64,000 nt of DNA from Helichrysum umbraculigerum (taxonomy: Eukaryota; Streptophyta; Magnoliopsida; Asterales; Asteraceae). Below the pieces are notes generated by a model that saw only the letters and a list, made by a program, of their open reading frames with translations, was not told where the DNA came from and ran no database searches. Shown here in pieces: positions 23,776 through 35,919 of this stretch. Each line of letters begins with the position of its first letter. Positions within the stretch are counted from its first letter, which is position 1. The stretch lies in the NCBI GenBank assembly GCA_949592205.1, contig CATIUR010000004.1:83427337-83491336 (forward strand), in the 5' to 3' direction. Made by a program: the position numbers and the translations under genes.

Positions 23776-24438
23776 GTTACCCAGTCCGTTATATAAAGTG
23801 TTGCTGGTTATCCTCCAGCGTTCTCGAAAACGTGTTCATGCGTTTACAGCGTTGGCAGTATGAAAGTAATATGTAACACTTCCCCTAAGACCCGTATATG
23901 GACCACGTGCGGGCAGTATTACATATTAAGTTGAAATCGTCAGTTTGTTTATCAGTTTACTAGTTCCATGTACTCCACTTGTTTGAGTAAAATAGTATAC
24001 CACCATGTTTGTATAAAAGTGTTTGACTATGTTTTCCACCCCTGTTCAAAGCAGTTAAAACAGTAAAAGTAGGGGCTGTGAACTCACCTGTTGAGTTAAG
24101 TAGTGCGAGTGCTAGCAAACCTAAGCCCAAGTATAGTCCGAATCTCCTAACGTCCTAAACGTACGAGATTTAATAAGTATGTGGATGTCTAAGTTAATCA
24201 TCCATGCTAGTGTTCGTACAACCAAGTCACGTCCAAATCATTCGTTTAAATGTTTATGTTTGTATTTCGTATTCGTGAAAATGTATACGATTCGTTGGTG
24301 ATAGTTTGAAATCCTAATTTCGGTAAAATAAGTGTGTTTGTATTGTTTGTAAAGCTCGTGAATCGTATCGTATAAAGATATGCGTTTCCGGTTAGTTCGA
24401 CACTTAGTGAAAACTAGTTTTTAAACTTCCTGTTTTTA

Positions 24439-24741
24439 GCGACGCAGGGTGCGACGCTGGGTTGTTATGCGACGTAGGGTGCGACGTAAAGGTCGAAGTG
24501 CGACGTAGGGTGCGACGTTAAGGGTTGCGTCGCAGTTGTTGCGAAATTAAATAATTGTGCGACGTAACGGGTTACGTCGCATACGGGTGTTGCGACGTTA
24601 AGGTCTGCGTCGCAATTTGCGACGTTCGCAATTCAATGCGACGTAGTGGGTTGCGTCGCTATGTGCGACGTAAGGAAGGGTAATGCGACGTAAAGGCCTA
24701 CGTCGCACTACTGTTTTTGGTCCAAAAGCGACGTAGTCGCC
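24439..24741. repeat. Palindrome array of LTR-A (TGCGACGTA/TACGTCGCA)
   Basis: Several inverted repeats with GCGACGTA arms. The best is 24558-24581, 11-bp arms around GG; another is near 24683-24706. The block is CpG-rich within an AT-rich LTR. The near-identical duplicate is at 32578-32880. Confidence 0.85.
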
Positions 24742-25621
24742 TGTTCGACGAACAGCTTGAAAAAGTCGGATTTTGGGTCGATTTCGGACGTTTTCGGTTG
24801 TATAAAACACTAAAACATGTAAATCTAAGTATATTAAACACTAAATAGCAATTATAACTTTGAAATCTAAAGATTTACGGGATTTGTCGGAAACTTACGA
24901 GTGTCGGATTTGAAATCCGAAAAGGTAGAAATGTAGATCGGGGTCTCGTGGTCGTTTTATTCCAAAGGAGCTATATGATTCTTCGAGTTTTGGTGTTAGT
25001 TTTCTTCGATTTTGTGTGATTTTTTGTTGGTGGTGATGAAAGAGAGAAAAGAGAGAAAGTAAGAGAGAAAAGAGAAAGAAAATGGAAATGAGAAAAAGGA
25101 GGTGGGAGTGGGGTTTTGTCCCCATTTTCTGCCTCCGTGTTTGCACTCCGTGTTTGTTTACCCGATCGTTAAATGTTACTTTATTTTAACTAATATGTTT
25201 TTAATTACATTTTTCATTATATTTTTAATTAGAATCTTTTTATGAAACTAACTTAATTTAGTTATAAAATTTTAAACTTTGTTTTATTTAAATTGTACGA
25301 ATTAAACGTTTTGCGTTATAAAATGATTTGTAAATATTATCGACATAATATTTAATTATTTTCTGCGTTATTTAATAATTTCGTTTTATTAAATAATTTT
25401 GTTCACCAAGAGTCGCGTATTTTGTTGCGTCTGTTTTCAGATTGTTCAGTACGTAATTACTACTAATTACGAATACGTAATACTACGCGTATTATCTAGT
25501 TGGGCTATGCTAGACTTACCTCTAAATTGTGTTGTGAATTCACTCAAGTAGGGAATTAACCTAATAATGCAAGTGATTAACTTAATTAATCGTGTTTAGA
25601 TTTGCGGGGTGTTACAAACCA

Positions 25622-27780
25622 CTCCGGCAATATTCGCTCTCTTGCCGATCTAGGAGCAAGTATCAATCTTATGCCGTTTTTGTTATTCAAAAGGCTCGAA
25701 TTAGGATACCTTAAGCCCACTAAAATGTGCTGACCAATCAATTAGATACCACAAGGGAATAGCTGAGAACATCATGGTTAAGGTCAATGAATTCCTATTT
25801 CTAACCGACTTTGTAGTAATGGATATCCAGGAAGATATAAACATCCCTATTGTCCTAGGTAGACCCTTCTTGATCACGGCCAGAGCTGTCCTCAATGTCC
25901 ACTTATAGACTATAAGCTTGCGCGCTCACGGAGAAAGCATCACATTCAAAATCGATCAAACCGACTACGCTTCGATGGAGAATGGTGAGCTATATACCGT
26001 CTCTATTATCCAAGTTACATCAGAAGATGAGACCTCTGAATCAGAAGCTACGCCGATAGAAGAGATAGAAGCAGAGAAAAAGGAATAAGAAGTGCCTTCA
26101 AAGGACTACTCTCACGATGCTATCATTGAAAGATTGCTTAATCCTGTCTTGGATCAAGAAAATCCACTCACGTATTCTCGACTTCGCGATCTAGAAGACA
26201 TTGAGCGAACTTTCATACACAGTTTGAAGAAGATCTCGGATTTCAAAGCATGTAGACTACCGAGTCTGCAGCCACATATAGCTCCTCAAGGGATTCAAGC
26301 CCTTGCTTCATCTGAACCTCAACCACAACTTGAGAAAGGAGGTATATTTGGGTCTGAAGACTCCGATTCACATAACAAGGAGGGCGTTGGGATAGTCATT
26401 CACAATTTATCTTCTAACACAATATCCCAGGTCACTGACGAATCCTAGGCACTGTCCGATATAGTTGAGTTCCCTAATTCACATAAGGTTGATACTCCTA
26501 CTACGAATAGTGAATCGGGAAAAATACCTGTTGATATTCGTTCTCCTGTTTCTACAGAACCGCCTGATTCACCAGTATTAACACCAGAAACCGTCTGTAT
26601 CCAAGCGGTCTCTAATCATGAACAGATGGTTGATGTGATTAATAAATATGATGGAGACCCTCGCATCGTGATAGCAGCTATTAGAAATTCCACTATCGAA
26701 TACTCTCTACACCAAAAATGGCTAATAGCAGTTATTGAAGAAGCGTCCACTATCCATCTCGCCAGCAATGGAACCCGAGATCCACTCATTCTTAGGTATT
26801 GTGTCAGAATATTCGGTGAGACACTCAAATCTCAGCTCAATGAAGAATGGAATAACGCGAAAGAAATTCTCTTCTATATTGAACAAAGACAAATATACCG
26901 CCAAGTATATGATGTTCTAATTAGTTCAGCGTTTCCTGACTCCTCAAGACAAAGAGAGATGTTGAGTTCTATCAGGAAACACTAAGAAGAAGCTACTGGA
27001 AACCCTAGGAGCTACGCTGACGCCAAAGTAATGAGCGATCTTTGGATATTCCTTATCTTACTGGCTAGAGAAGATCACTTGAGCACCGAAGAAAGCAGTC
27101 GATTTGTCATCAACTCCACTATCAGATATCATATCGAGTTGATATTCGAGCAGCTAAAGTGTATCAGTTTAGATGAAAGGAAGCGTAATCATCCCATAAC
27201 TGTTCTAGATATGTCACTACTCGTTGTTGTCACTTATGTGACAACTCGATTACGTGAAATATTCAATGGGCAAAGCATTGAGAAATCAGGGTCTATCTTC
27301 CGTGCTGGATATCGAGAGATATTCAACAAATTAATTAATATCTTCAAAGACTCTAACTTTCTCTTCACCCTTCGTCAGCACCTGCTAATCAGAAGCTTGT
27401 GCCAATCTGTGACCACATTCGGAGGAGATCCCTACACTAAAGAGTATGAAGATATGAAGTTGAAGTTCTTGGAATTTATGGATTCTATTAGACATGACTC
27501 TCTGATTACAGAAGTAATCAATACAAGCACAACCATAATGACCGACCCTAATGGTCCAGTTACTAAGGCAGTTGATTACATCACTTACGGACTGTAACAT
27601 CTTTCAAGGGCTGCATCAGATCATTTCATGAGCTTCAAAGAGAATAACATGGAGCCACCAGACCTAGTCTCAACCATGTTTTTCGACTTCCTCAGGATCT
27701 ATCCTCCCCGCTACACATTCCCACAACCTAGGGCACATAACATCACTACCACTCGCCCTGGGAGTTCCCCCTACTTTTGA
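25622..27780 (+). pseudogene. ATH-3 protease plus unknown X domain (copy 1)
   Basis: After the LTR-A TSD the frame gives the Athila protease core with DLGAS (25647-25661), then after a frameshift near 25728 the C-terminal half ILGRPFL-like VLGRPFLITARA. Where RT, RNase H and integrase should follow there are instead about 560 codons of unknown protein ending at the TGA 27778-27780. The first part is acidic and Ser/Pro-rich; the rest is strongly helical (for example VDVINKYDGDPRIVIAAIRNS and LIRSLCQSVTTFGGDP). From 25731 the frame is broken only by TAG or TAA at 25906, 26086, 26446, 26983 and 27595. I find no polymerase or integrase motif. The function of X is unknown; its fusion to gag-pro implies a structural or regulatory role at most. 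Confidence 0.75.
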
Positions 27781-29219
27781 CTTGAAAGAAGTGAAGTCGA
27801 GCCCTCGATTATAAAAGAAGCGCTTCTCGGGAGGCAACCCGTGGAATAAATATCCTTTAGTATTATTCTATTTTTAAATTCCAAGAGGTGAAGTATCTCT
27901 GACTATCTTTCACACTTGGATATACAAAATGCTTTCAAAACGCCGATTCATTTTTAAAACTAACAGCTTTTACCACATCACTAACTCCAGAATTTAGGAA
28001 ACATTTTCAAAATGATAAGTCATGTGTTTCGAGCATTCGAGGTACTTGCATGCTACTTTCACGCATTATACTCGAACTCGTTTAAAAACACATGTCTTAC
28101 AAATAATTTGTAGTAGAGAACATCTTTTCACATTCTGGAATAGTGACACTCTTTCGGTAAAAAGCTATAAATAAGAAGTTGGTTAAAAAGTATATCCAAC
28201 GTGTTCACACTTACGAGATATTTTCACATGAGAAAGTCAGTGGAGAAAATGAAGAATTGAGCCATTTTGTACCAAGTGCTCTTCCCAAAAGCCGAATGAA
28301 CTTCATGGAACTGCCGCAAGAAGGATATCTGGCAAGTACTCTTCTTCAAAGGCAGCATATCTTCAGACTCTCAGCCTCCTTCCAACATGTTGATAGGGGA
28401 GTTCTCTCATTCTTATCCTTGTTTTGATATTGATTATTTTGCTTTATTTTTCAAAGTAGTCTATGCCATATCCTATACTTATCACTAAGTGTGGGATTCC
28501 AACCCAAAACAAACACTTGAGTAACATTTTCCGATATGTTCAAACTCTAAGTGTGGGATTTTACTTACAATAAAATCTCAACTCAAGAGAACATTAGGGA
28601 CAATGTTCCTCTAAGTGTGGGATAGCGGTATAGAATACCTTAAGGTTAGATTCTTTCTTCCAAAAGCAAACTCAGAAAATGTTCCTCAATTTCAAAACGT
28701 CACTTTTGCTTAAAATTTTTCCAAATTTTTGAATTAAAATGTCTTGAGAGGAATCATTTTCATATATGAGTAGTGTATTTTGAAAAATAAGATTAAATAA
28801 GTTAGGGACTTCTTGAGCTGAAATAATGATCTAAAAAGAGCATCGCATGGCTAGGCACATACAACCCATACTTGCAGTGAGGTATCTTGAGCCATGAAAA
28901 GCATTCATTTTTAATGCTTCACTATTCGTTTGATGAGTGTGTGCCGATGCTTGCATCCGGAATTAGAACTTGCTCCTGTTATACATGTCGAGACCACATT
29001 GGTCGAGTACCGTACGCGGTATAGGTGCAATCAGAGGAACTTGACATTCCTTAGGATTTAAACTCCTTTTTACATATCTCTTCAAGCCCAAAACCCTTCC
29101 AACACTCATTTTAAGTGTTGATGATCCGCCTAGAAAACCTTGTTGAGCCTTAACCTTTTCGTTTCTTTAAAACCCAAACTTTAAACCCATTTCACTTCTA
29201 CACCCACCAAAACCTTATC
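27781..29219 (+). mobile_element. ATH-3 non-coding region after the polyprotein (copy 1)
   Basis: Contains the Athila-conserved stretch GCGCTTCTCGGGAGGCAACC (from 27820) about 40 bases after the stop. Three copies of CTAAGTGTGGGAT occur at about 28484, 28547 and 28611, the last after a block like ATTAGGGACAATGTT. These resemble polypurine tracts but no LTR follows directly. An 82-codon frame at 28179-28427 lacks any recognisable family feature. The region is cut at 29220 by LTR-B. Confidence 0.7.
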
Positions 29220-29573
29220 TGTAACACCCTCAAATTTCGGTTTGCAGAAGCGGTCGGGTCGGGTGTTACCAAATTAAATATCACAGCATAAGATACATAA
29301 TGAACGACTCTAAATGAGACGTTTGAAAATAATTATACATTTACCAAATAGAACGTTTACAACGTGGCGAGTTTAATAGAAATTTCAAATACATAATTTG
29401 AAAATACAAAAGTAAATGCAAAGTAGTCCCAATTGTTTGAAAATATGCGACTCGAGCTAGCAAAATCCTGTAGTAATCCTAATCCTGCTGGGCACCTGAG
29501 AACACATGCTAAAACAGGTCAGCTATAAAGCTGGTGAGTTCATAGGATTATTAGTTGAAATCATGATGTAATA
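29220..29573 (-). mobile_element. LTR-B 3' terminal fragment (copy 1)
   Basis: It starts TGTAACACCCTC and carries, on the minus strand, the acceptor-like TTCTCAG|GTGCCC after AGCTTTATAGCTGACC. It is the duplicate of 37359-37712. It abuts ATH-3 on the left and LTR-C on the right. Confidence 0.85.
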
Positions 29574-31566
29574 TGTGACACCCGTCAAATTAGGACTAGA
29601 AATTAGTTCCTAATCATTATGTAATACATGTAGTTAGTGCTATGTATTAGACTAATTGTATGTATCAAAATATATATTGATGAATATATATATATCAGTA
29701 CTCGATTAGATTTAATCGTTCATTTTAAATCGGCCGAATTCCGATTCAATTATACGGCGTTGGTAAAAATCAAGTAATTAAGTAACATGGAATTGTTATT
29801 TAATACCCTCATAATTATTATATATTATTTTGATAATATATCAAGTATCTCGTATCGTACAAATCAAACGTCCACGACAAAACTATACATAAATAATGAA
29901 TTATTATTGAAATTAATAATTATTATTTACATCAGATAAAATAAAACATATTTCGTTTTATATCATTTTACTCAAACGCGACGAAACCAATTATATTATA
30001 TCCGTCTCTCAAACGTAAAACAAAGATATATTTTTATATCCCATTAAATGTATTTTTATAAAATACCTCGAATAAAAGTAAAAACGAATTCATTTTTAGA
30101 AATTTATCAATTTAAAACATTATACTACTTTTACGATCGGGTACCGAAACACGGGTCAAAATACCACGAAAAGGATCGAAGCTCGGATCAACCACCTCCA
30201 ATAATTGGAGATGGCCGATCCATTTCAATTCATTTCTATCTATCTCTCTGTTCTCTACTCCCTCTCGTTCCATTTTCATCTAACAACAACAACAACAACA
30301 AATTAACAATCACAACAACAACACAAGATCAATATCATCATCGTTGTTGGAATCATCATCATCATCGTGATCATCTTCTTCGTTTTTCATCATCATCGTC
30401 ATCTCCTCACCATTTTAAATACGTAAGGAATCGTTAACCCAAACTTTGTAATTTCGTATTTAAATACCTTGTATTATCATATAGTAACGTAAGAATAGAT
30501 GATTGTTGGTTAATTTGCGGATTAGATTTGGTTTGGGTGATTTTTGGAACGACAGACTCGAACCAGACCTCGGAATACGGTCGGATTCACGGGAATCTGG
30601 CGTATTCCTGCCCAGAAAACATGAACACGGCGTATTCAATGGAATATGGCATATTCCCGTTGTTTGCCATGAATACGGTCGGATTCATGGGAATCCGGCG
30701 TATTCCCTCTATTTTTAATGAATACGGTCGTATTCAGACGAATACGGCGTATTCCCACCAAATGTCACCAATCCGGCGGATTCAAGGGAATCCGGCGGAT
30801 TCCCCCTATATATTTCATGATCCAACGGATCAATAAACTAGCCCTGCGAATTCTAGCTAAAACAGAACATGTAAATTTTCGAAAACGTCGACGATTTCAC
30901 AAGTTAAAACAGGGTAGCTTCTCGATGAAAAATTTATTATAACGGATTGAGCTCAAATTCGCACGGTTATTCGAAAACAGCCAAATGATCAAAGCTAAGT
31001 ACCTTAGCCTAGTCGGTTTTAGGCCATCCGGGGTCGTTTAGGGCCCGAAAATGGCATATTACTGTTTTCAGACTCGTACCAAATTTTGTAAATTATGAAA
31101 TAAAGTGTAACGGGTATACTGAACTTGATTAACAACTAAACTTATACGATACGACTATTACTCTAAACACATATACTTTTCTAAGTACAACAAATCATGC
31201 AAAATAATAATAGTTTGAAATTATTATTACAAGCCGTCACCAACGACCCGTATACATTTTCAAAACTCAAACCTAATCGACAACCAAAGTATTTGGTCAA
31301 AACTAGTTGAGGGAACAACTAGCATAGATGGTCCGTAGAGTCATCTAATCAATCAAAACTTTGCGCGTTTGATACGCCCGGCAAGTTTTAAGAATCTAAT
31401 CATTTATCAAAACCTCGCGCGTCTAAGACGCCCTGCAGGTTCAGTCGTTGTAACGACATCAAATCATTGTGAATCATCATAATTGTTGGCTAACAATTCA
31501 TTATGCTCAGGTGAGTCTCATAGCCCCTTTTTAAATGCTTTTACCTAGGGGTGAGATACATGCTCT
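29574..31566 (+). mobile_element. LTR-C truncated by the duplication junction (copy 1)
   Basis: The first 1993 bp of LTR-C, from TGTGACACCCG. It holds a short palindrome at 30196-30210, a CT-rich and CAA/CATCAT-rich leader (30235-30412), a donor-like GTAAGG at 30423, the GAATACGGCGTATTC array (30571-30806) and GCTCAG|GTGAGT at 31509-31512. It stops at the join to LTR-A sequence. The 129-codon frame at 30048-30437 is an artefact of trinucleotide runs. Confidence 0.88.
30571..30806. repeat. Palindrome array of LTR-C (GAATACG-G-CGTATTC, GAATCCG-G-CGGATTC)
   Basis: A run of odd-length palindromes centred on a single G or C, with 7-8 bp arms. The later units (AATCCGGCGGATT) are the same motif, in reverse orientation, as the unit of the complex D array. 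The duplicate at 38710-38945 differs at a few bases, and two of the changes in copy 1 weaken one palindrome. Confidence 0.85.
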
Positions 31567-33755
31567 GTCAGGTAGGGACTTTTGTATAGTATTGCCCATG
31601 TCAGGTAGGGACTTTTCAATAGTGTTGCCCATGTCAAGTAGGGACTTTTCAATAGTGTTGCCCATGTCAAGTAGGGACTTTTCAATAGTGTTGCCCATGT
31701 CAAGTAGGAACTTTTCAATAGTGTTGCCCATGTCAAGTAGGGACTTTTCAATAGTGTTGCCCATGTCAAGTAGGGACTTTTCAATAGTGTTGCCCATGTC
31801 AAGTAGGGACTTTTCAATAGTGTTGCCCATGTCAAGTAGGGACTTTTCAATAGTGTTGCCCATGTCAAGTAGGGACTTTTCAGTAGTGTTGCCCATGTCA
31901 GGTAGGGACTTTTAGTTACCCAGTCCGTTATATAAAGTGTTGCTGGTTATCCTCCAGCGTTCTCGAAAACGTGTTCATGCGTTTACAGCGTTGGCAGTAT
32001 GAAAGTAATATGTAACACTTCCCCTAAGACCCGTATATGGACCACGTGCGGGCAGTATTACATATTAAGTTGAAATCGTCAGTTTGTTTATCAGTTTACT
32101 AGTTCCATGTACTCCACTTGTTTGAGTAAAATAGTATACCACCATGTTTGTATAAAAGTGTTTGACTATGTTTTCCACCCCTGTTCAAAGCAGTTAAAAC
32201 AGTAAAAGTAGGGGCTGTGAACTCACCTGTTGAGTTAAGTAGTGCGAGTGCTAGCAAACCTAAGCCCAAGTATAGTCCGAATCTCCTAACGTCCTAAACG
32301 TACGAGATTTAATAAGTATGTGGATGTCTAAGTTAATCATCCATGCTAGTGTTCGTACAACCAAGTCACGTCCAAATCATTCGTTTAAATGTTTATGTTT
32401 GTATTTCGTATTCGTGAAAATGTATACGATTCGTTGGTGATAGTTTGAAATCCTAATTTCGGTAAAATAAGTGTGTTTGTATTGTTTGTAAAGCTCGTGA
32501 ATCGTATCGTATAAAGATATGCGTTTCCGGTTAGTTCGACACTTAGTGAAAACTAGTTTTTAAACTTCCTGTTTTTAGCGACGCAGGGTGCGACGCTGGG
32601 TTGTTATGCGACATAGGGTGCGACGTAAAGGTCGAAGTGCGACGTAGGGTGCGACGTTAAGGGTTGCGTCGCAGTTGTTGCGAAATTAAATAATTGTGCG
32701 ACGTAACGGGTTACGTCGCATACGGGTGTTGCGACGTTAAGGTCTGCGTCGCAATTTGCGACGTTCGCAATTCAATGCGACGTAGTGGGTTGCGTCGCTA
32801 TGTGCGACGTAAGGAAGGGTAATGCGACGTAAAGGCCTACGTCGCACTACTGTTTTTGGTCCAAAAGCGACGTAGTCGCCTGTTCGACGAACAGCTTGAA
32901 AAAGTCGGATTTTGGGTCGATTTCGGACGTTTTCGGTTGTATAAAACACTAAAACATGTAAATCTAAGTATATTAAACACTAAATAGCAATTATAACTTT
33001 GAAATCTAAAGATTTACGGGATTTGTCGGAAACTTACGAGTGTCGGATTTGAAATCCGAAAAGGTAGAAATGTAGATCGGGGTCTCGTGGTCGTTTTATT
33101 CCAAAGGAGCTATATGATTCTTCGAGTTTTGGTGTTAGTTTTCTTCGATTTTGTGTGATTTTTTGTTGGTGGTGATGAAAGAGAGAAAAGAGAGAAAGTA
33201 AGAGAGAAAAGAGAAAGAAAATGGAAATGAGAAAAAGGAGGTGGGAGTGGGGTTTTGTCCCCATTTTCTGCCTCCGTGTTTGCACTCCGTGTTTGTTTAC
33301 CCGATCGTTAAATGTTACTTTATTTTAACTAATATGTTTTTAATTACATTTTTCATTATATTTTTAATTAGAATCTTTTTATGAAACTAACTTAATTTAG
33401 TTATAAAATTTTAAACTTTGTTTTATTTAAATTGTACGAATTAAACGTTTTGCGTTATAAAATGATTTGTAAATATTATCGACATAATATTTAATTGTTT
33501 TCTGCGTTATTTAATAATTTCGTTTTATTAAATAATTTTGTTCACCAAGAGTCGCGTATTTTGTTGCGTCTGTTTTCAGATTGTTCAGTACGTAATTACT
33601 ACTAATTACGAATACGTAATACTACGCGTATTATCTAGTTGGGCTATGCTAGACTTACCTCTAAATTGTGTTGTGAATTCACTCAAGTAGGGAATTAACC
33701 TAATAATGCAAGTGATTAACTTAATTAATCGTGTTTAGATTTGCGGGGTGTTACA
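31567..33755 (-). mobile_element. LTR-A fragment (copy 2)
   Basis: Duplicate of 23461-25616 with 11 rather than 10 units of the 33-bp array (31565-31914), palindrome array at 32578-32880, AG|GTGAGT at about 32227 and the donor-like site at about 33037. It lacks the LTR end that copy 1 has, so it is not an independent insertion. Confidence 0.92.
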
Positions 33756-33760
33756 AACCA

Positions 33761-35919
33761 CTCCGGCAATATTCGCTCTCTTGCCGATCTAGGAGCAAGT
33801 ATCAATCTTATGCCGTTTTTGTTATTCAAAAGGCTCGAATTAGGATACCTTAAGCCCACTAAAATGTGCTGACCAATCAATTAGATACCACAAGGGAATA
33901 GCTGAGAACATCATGGTTAAGGTCAATGAATTCCTATTTCTAACCGACTTTGTAGTAATGGATATCCAGGAAGATATAAACATCCCTATTGTCCTAGGTA
34001 GACCCTTCTTGATCACGGCCAGAGCTGTCCTCAATGTCCACTTATAGACTATAAGCTTGCGCGCTCACGGAGAAAGCATCACATTCAAAATCGATCAAAC
34101 CGACTACGCTTCGATGGAGAATGGTGAGCTATATACCGTCTCTATTATCCAAGTTACATCAGAAGATGAGACCTCTGAATCAGAAGCTACGCCGATAGAA
34201 GAGATAGAAGCAGAGAAAAAGGAATAAGAAGTGCCTTCAAAGGACTACTCTCACGATGCTATCATTGAAAGATTGCTTAATCCTGTCTTGGATCAAGAAA
34301 ATCCACTCACGTATTCTCGACTTCGCGATCTAGAAGACATTGAGCGAACTTTCATACACAGTTTGAAGAAGATCTCGGATTTCAAAGCATGTAGACTACC
34401 GAGTCTGCAGCCACATATAGCTCCTCAAGGGATTCAAGCCCTTGCTTCATCTGAACCTCAACCACAACTTGAGAAAGGAGGTATATTTGGGTCTGAAGAC
34501 TCCGATTCACATAACAAGGAGGGCGTTGGGATAGTCATTCACAATTTATCTTCTAACACAATATCCCAGGTCACTGACGAATCCTAGGCACTGTCCGATA
34601 TAGTTGAGTTCCCTAATTCACATAAGGTTGATACTCCTACTACGAATAGTGAATCGGGAAAAATACCTGTTGATATTCGTTCTCCTGTTTCTACAGAACC
34701 GCCTGATTCACCAGTATTAACACCAGAAACCGTCTGTATCCAAGCGGTCTCTAATCATGAACAGATGGTTGATGTGATTAATAAATATGATGGAGACCCT
34801 CGCATCGTGATAGCAGCTATTAGAAATTCCACTATCGAATACTCTCTACACCAAAAATGGCTAATAGCAGTTATTGAAGAAGCGTCCACTATCCATCTCG
34901 CCAGCAATGGAACCCGAGATCCACTCATTCTTAGGTATTGTGTCAGAATATTCGGTGAGACACTCAAATCTCAGCTCAATGAAGAATGGAATAACGCGAA
35001 AGAAATTCTCTTCTATATTGAACAAAGACAAATATACCGCCAAGTATATGATGTTCTAATTAGTTCAGCGTTTCCTGACTCCTCAAGACAAAGAGAGATG
35101 TTGAGTTCTATCAGGAAACACTAAGAAGAAGCTACTGGAAACCCTAGGAGCTACGCTGACGCCAAAGTAATGAGCGATCTTTGGATATTCCTTATCTTAC
35201 TGGCTAGAGAAGATCACTTGAGCACCGAAGAAAGCAGTCGATTTGTCATCAACTCCACTATCAGATATCATATCGAGTTGATATTCGAGCAGCTAAAGTG
35301 TATCAGTTTAGATGAAAGGAAGCGTAATCATCCCATAACTGTTCTAGATATGTCACTACTCGTTGTTGTCACTTATGTGACAACTCGATTACGTGAAATA
35401 TTCAATGGGCAAAGCATTGAGAAATCAGGGTCTATCTTCCGTGCTGGATATCGAGAGATATTCAACAAATTAATTAATATCTTCAAAGACTCTAACTTTC
35501 TCTTCACCCTTCGTCAGCACCTGCTAATCAGAAGCTTGTGCCAATCTGTGACCACATTCGGAGGAGATCCCTACACTAAAGAGTATGAAGATCTGAAGTT
35601 GAAGTTCTTGGAATTTATGGATTCTATTAGACATGACTCTCTGATTACAGAAGTAATCAATACAAGCACAACCATAATGACCGACCCTAATGGTCCAGTT
35701 ACTAAGGCAGTTGATTACATCACTTACGGACTGTAACATCTTTCAAGGGCTGCATCAGATCATTTCATGAGCTTCAAAGAGAATAACATGGAGCCACCAG
35801 ACCTAGTCTCAACCATGTTTTTCGACTTCCTCAGGATCTATCCTCCCCGCTACACATTCCCACAACCTAGGGCACATAACATCACTACCACTCGCCCTGG
35901 GAGTTCCCCCTACTTTTGA
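33761..35919 (+). pseudogene. ATH-3 protease plus X domain (copy 2)
   Basis: Duplicate of 25622-27780 with the same frameshift and the same five stops, showing that decay preceded duplication. One visible coding change is a Met to Leu in KEYED(M/L)KLKF. No gag or LTR precedes it, so it is a decapitated copy. Confidence 0.88.

Larger units (their letters stand above)
22692..25616 (-). mobile_element. Solo LTR-A
   Basis: 2925 bp between identical 5-bp flanks AACCA (22687-22691, 25617-25621), starting TGTAACACCCCC and ending GGGGTGTTACA, with no internal region. Orientation is minus: the CT-rich leader reads on the minus strand near 25090-25010. On that strand come a GTAAGT donor-like site at 24898, the TGCGACGTA palindrome array, AACAG|GTGAGT at 24088/24087, the 33-bp tandem array, and TTTTTCAG|GG with exon start 23018. 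It is inserted inside the protease region of ATH-3; the ATH-3 frame resumes across the TSD. Confidence 0.93.
23461..31566. repeat. Segmental tandem duplication, copy 1
   Basis: 8106 bp running from inside the 33-bp array of LTR-A, through ATH-3 protease-X, the start of LTR-B and most of the first half of LTR-C. It is repeated immediately downstream with constant offset 8139. About 15 substitutions were noticed by eye plus one 33-bp unit gained, so the event is recent. Confidence 0.93.

Noticed and set aside
23247..23776. Repeat proteins with 11-residue units (such as MGNTIEKSLLD) on both strands, also at 31531-31915
   Set aside because: A 33-bp stop-free tandem unit opens several frames on both strands at once; unit number varies and no start context or family is evident.
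28179..28427. 82-codon ORF after ATH-3 polyprotein, duplicated at 36318
   Set aside because: Possible remnant of coding sequence, but short and without family features; kept only as a note.
30048..30437. 129-codon ORF with Asn, Thr and His runs, repeated at 38187-38576
   Set aside because: Produced by CAA, CAT and ATC runs in the LTR-C leader; no other support.
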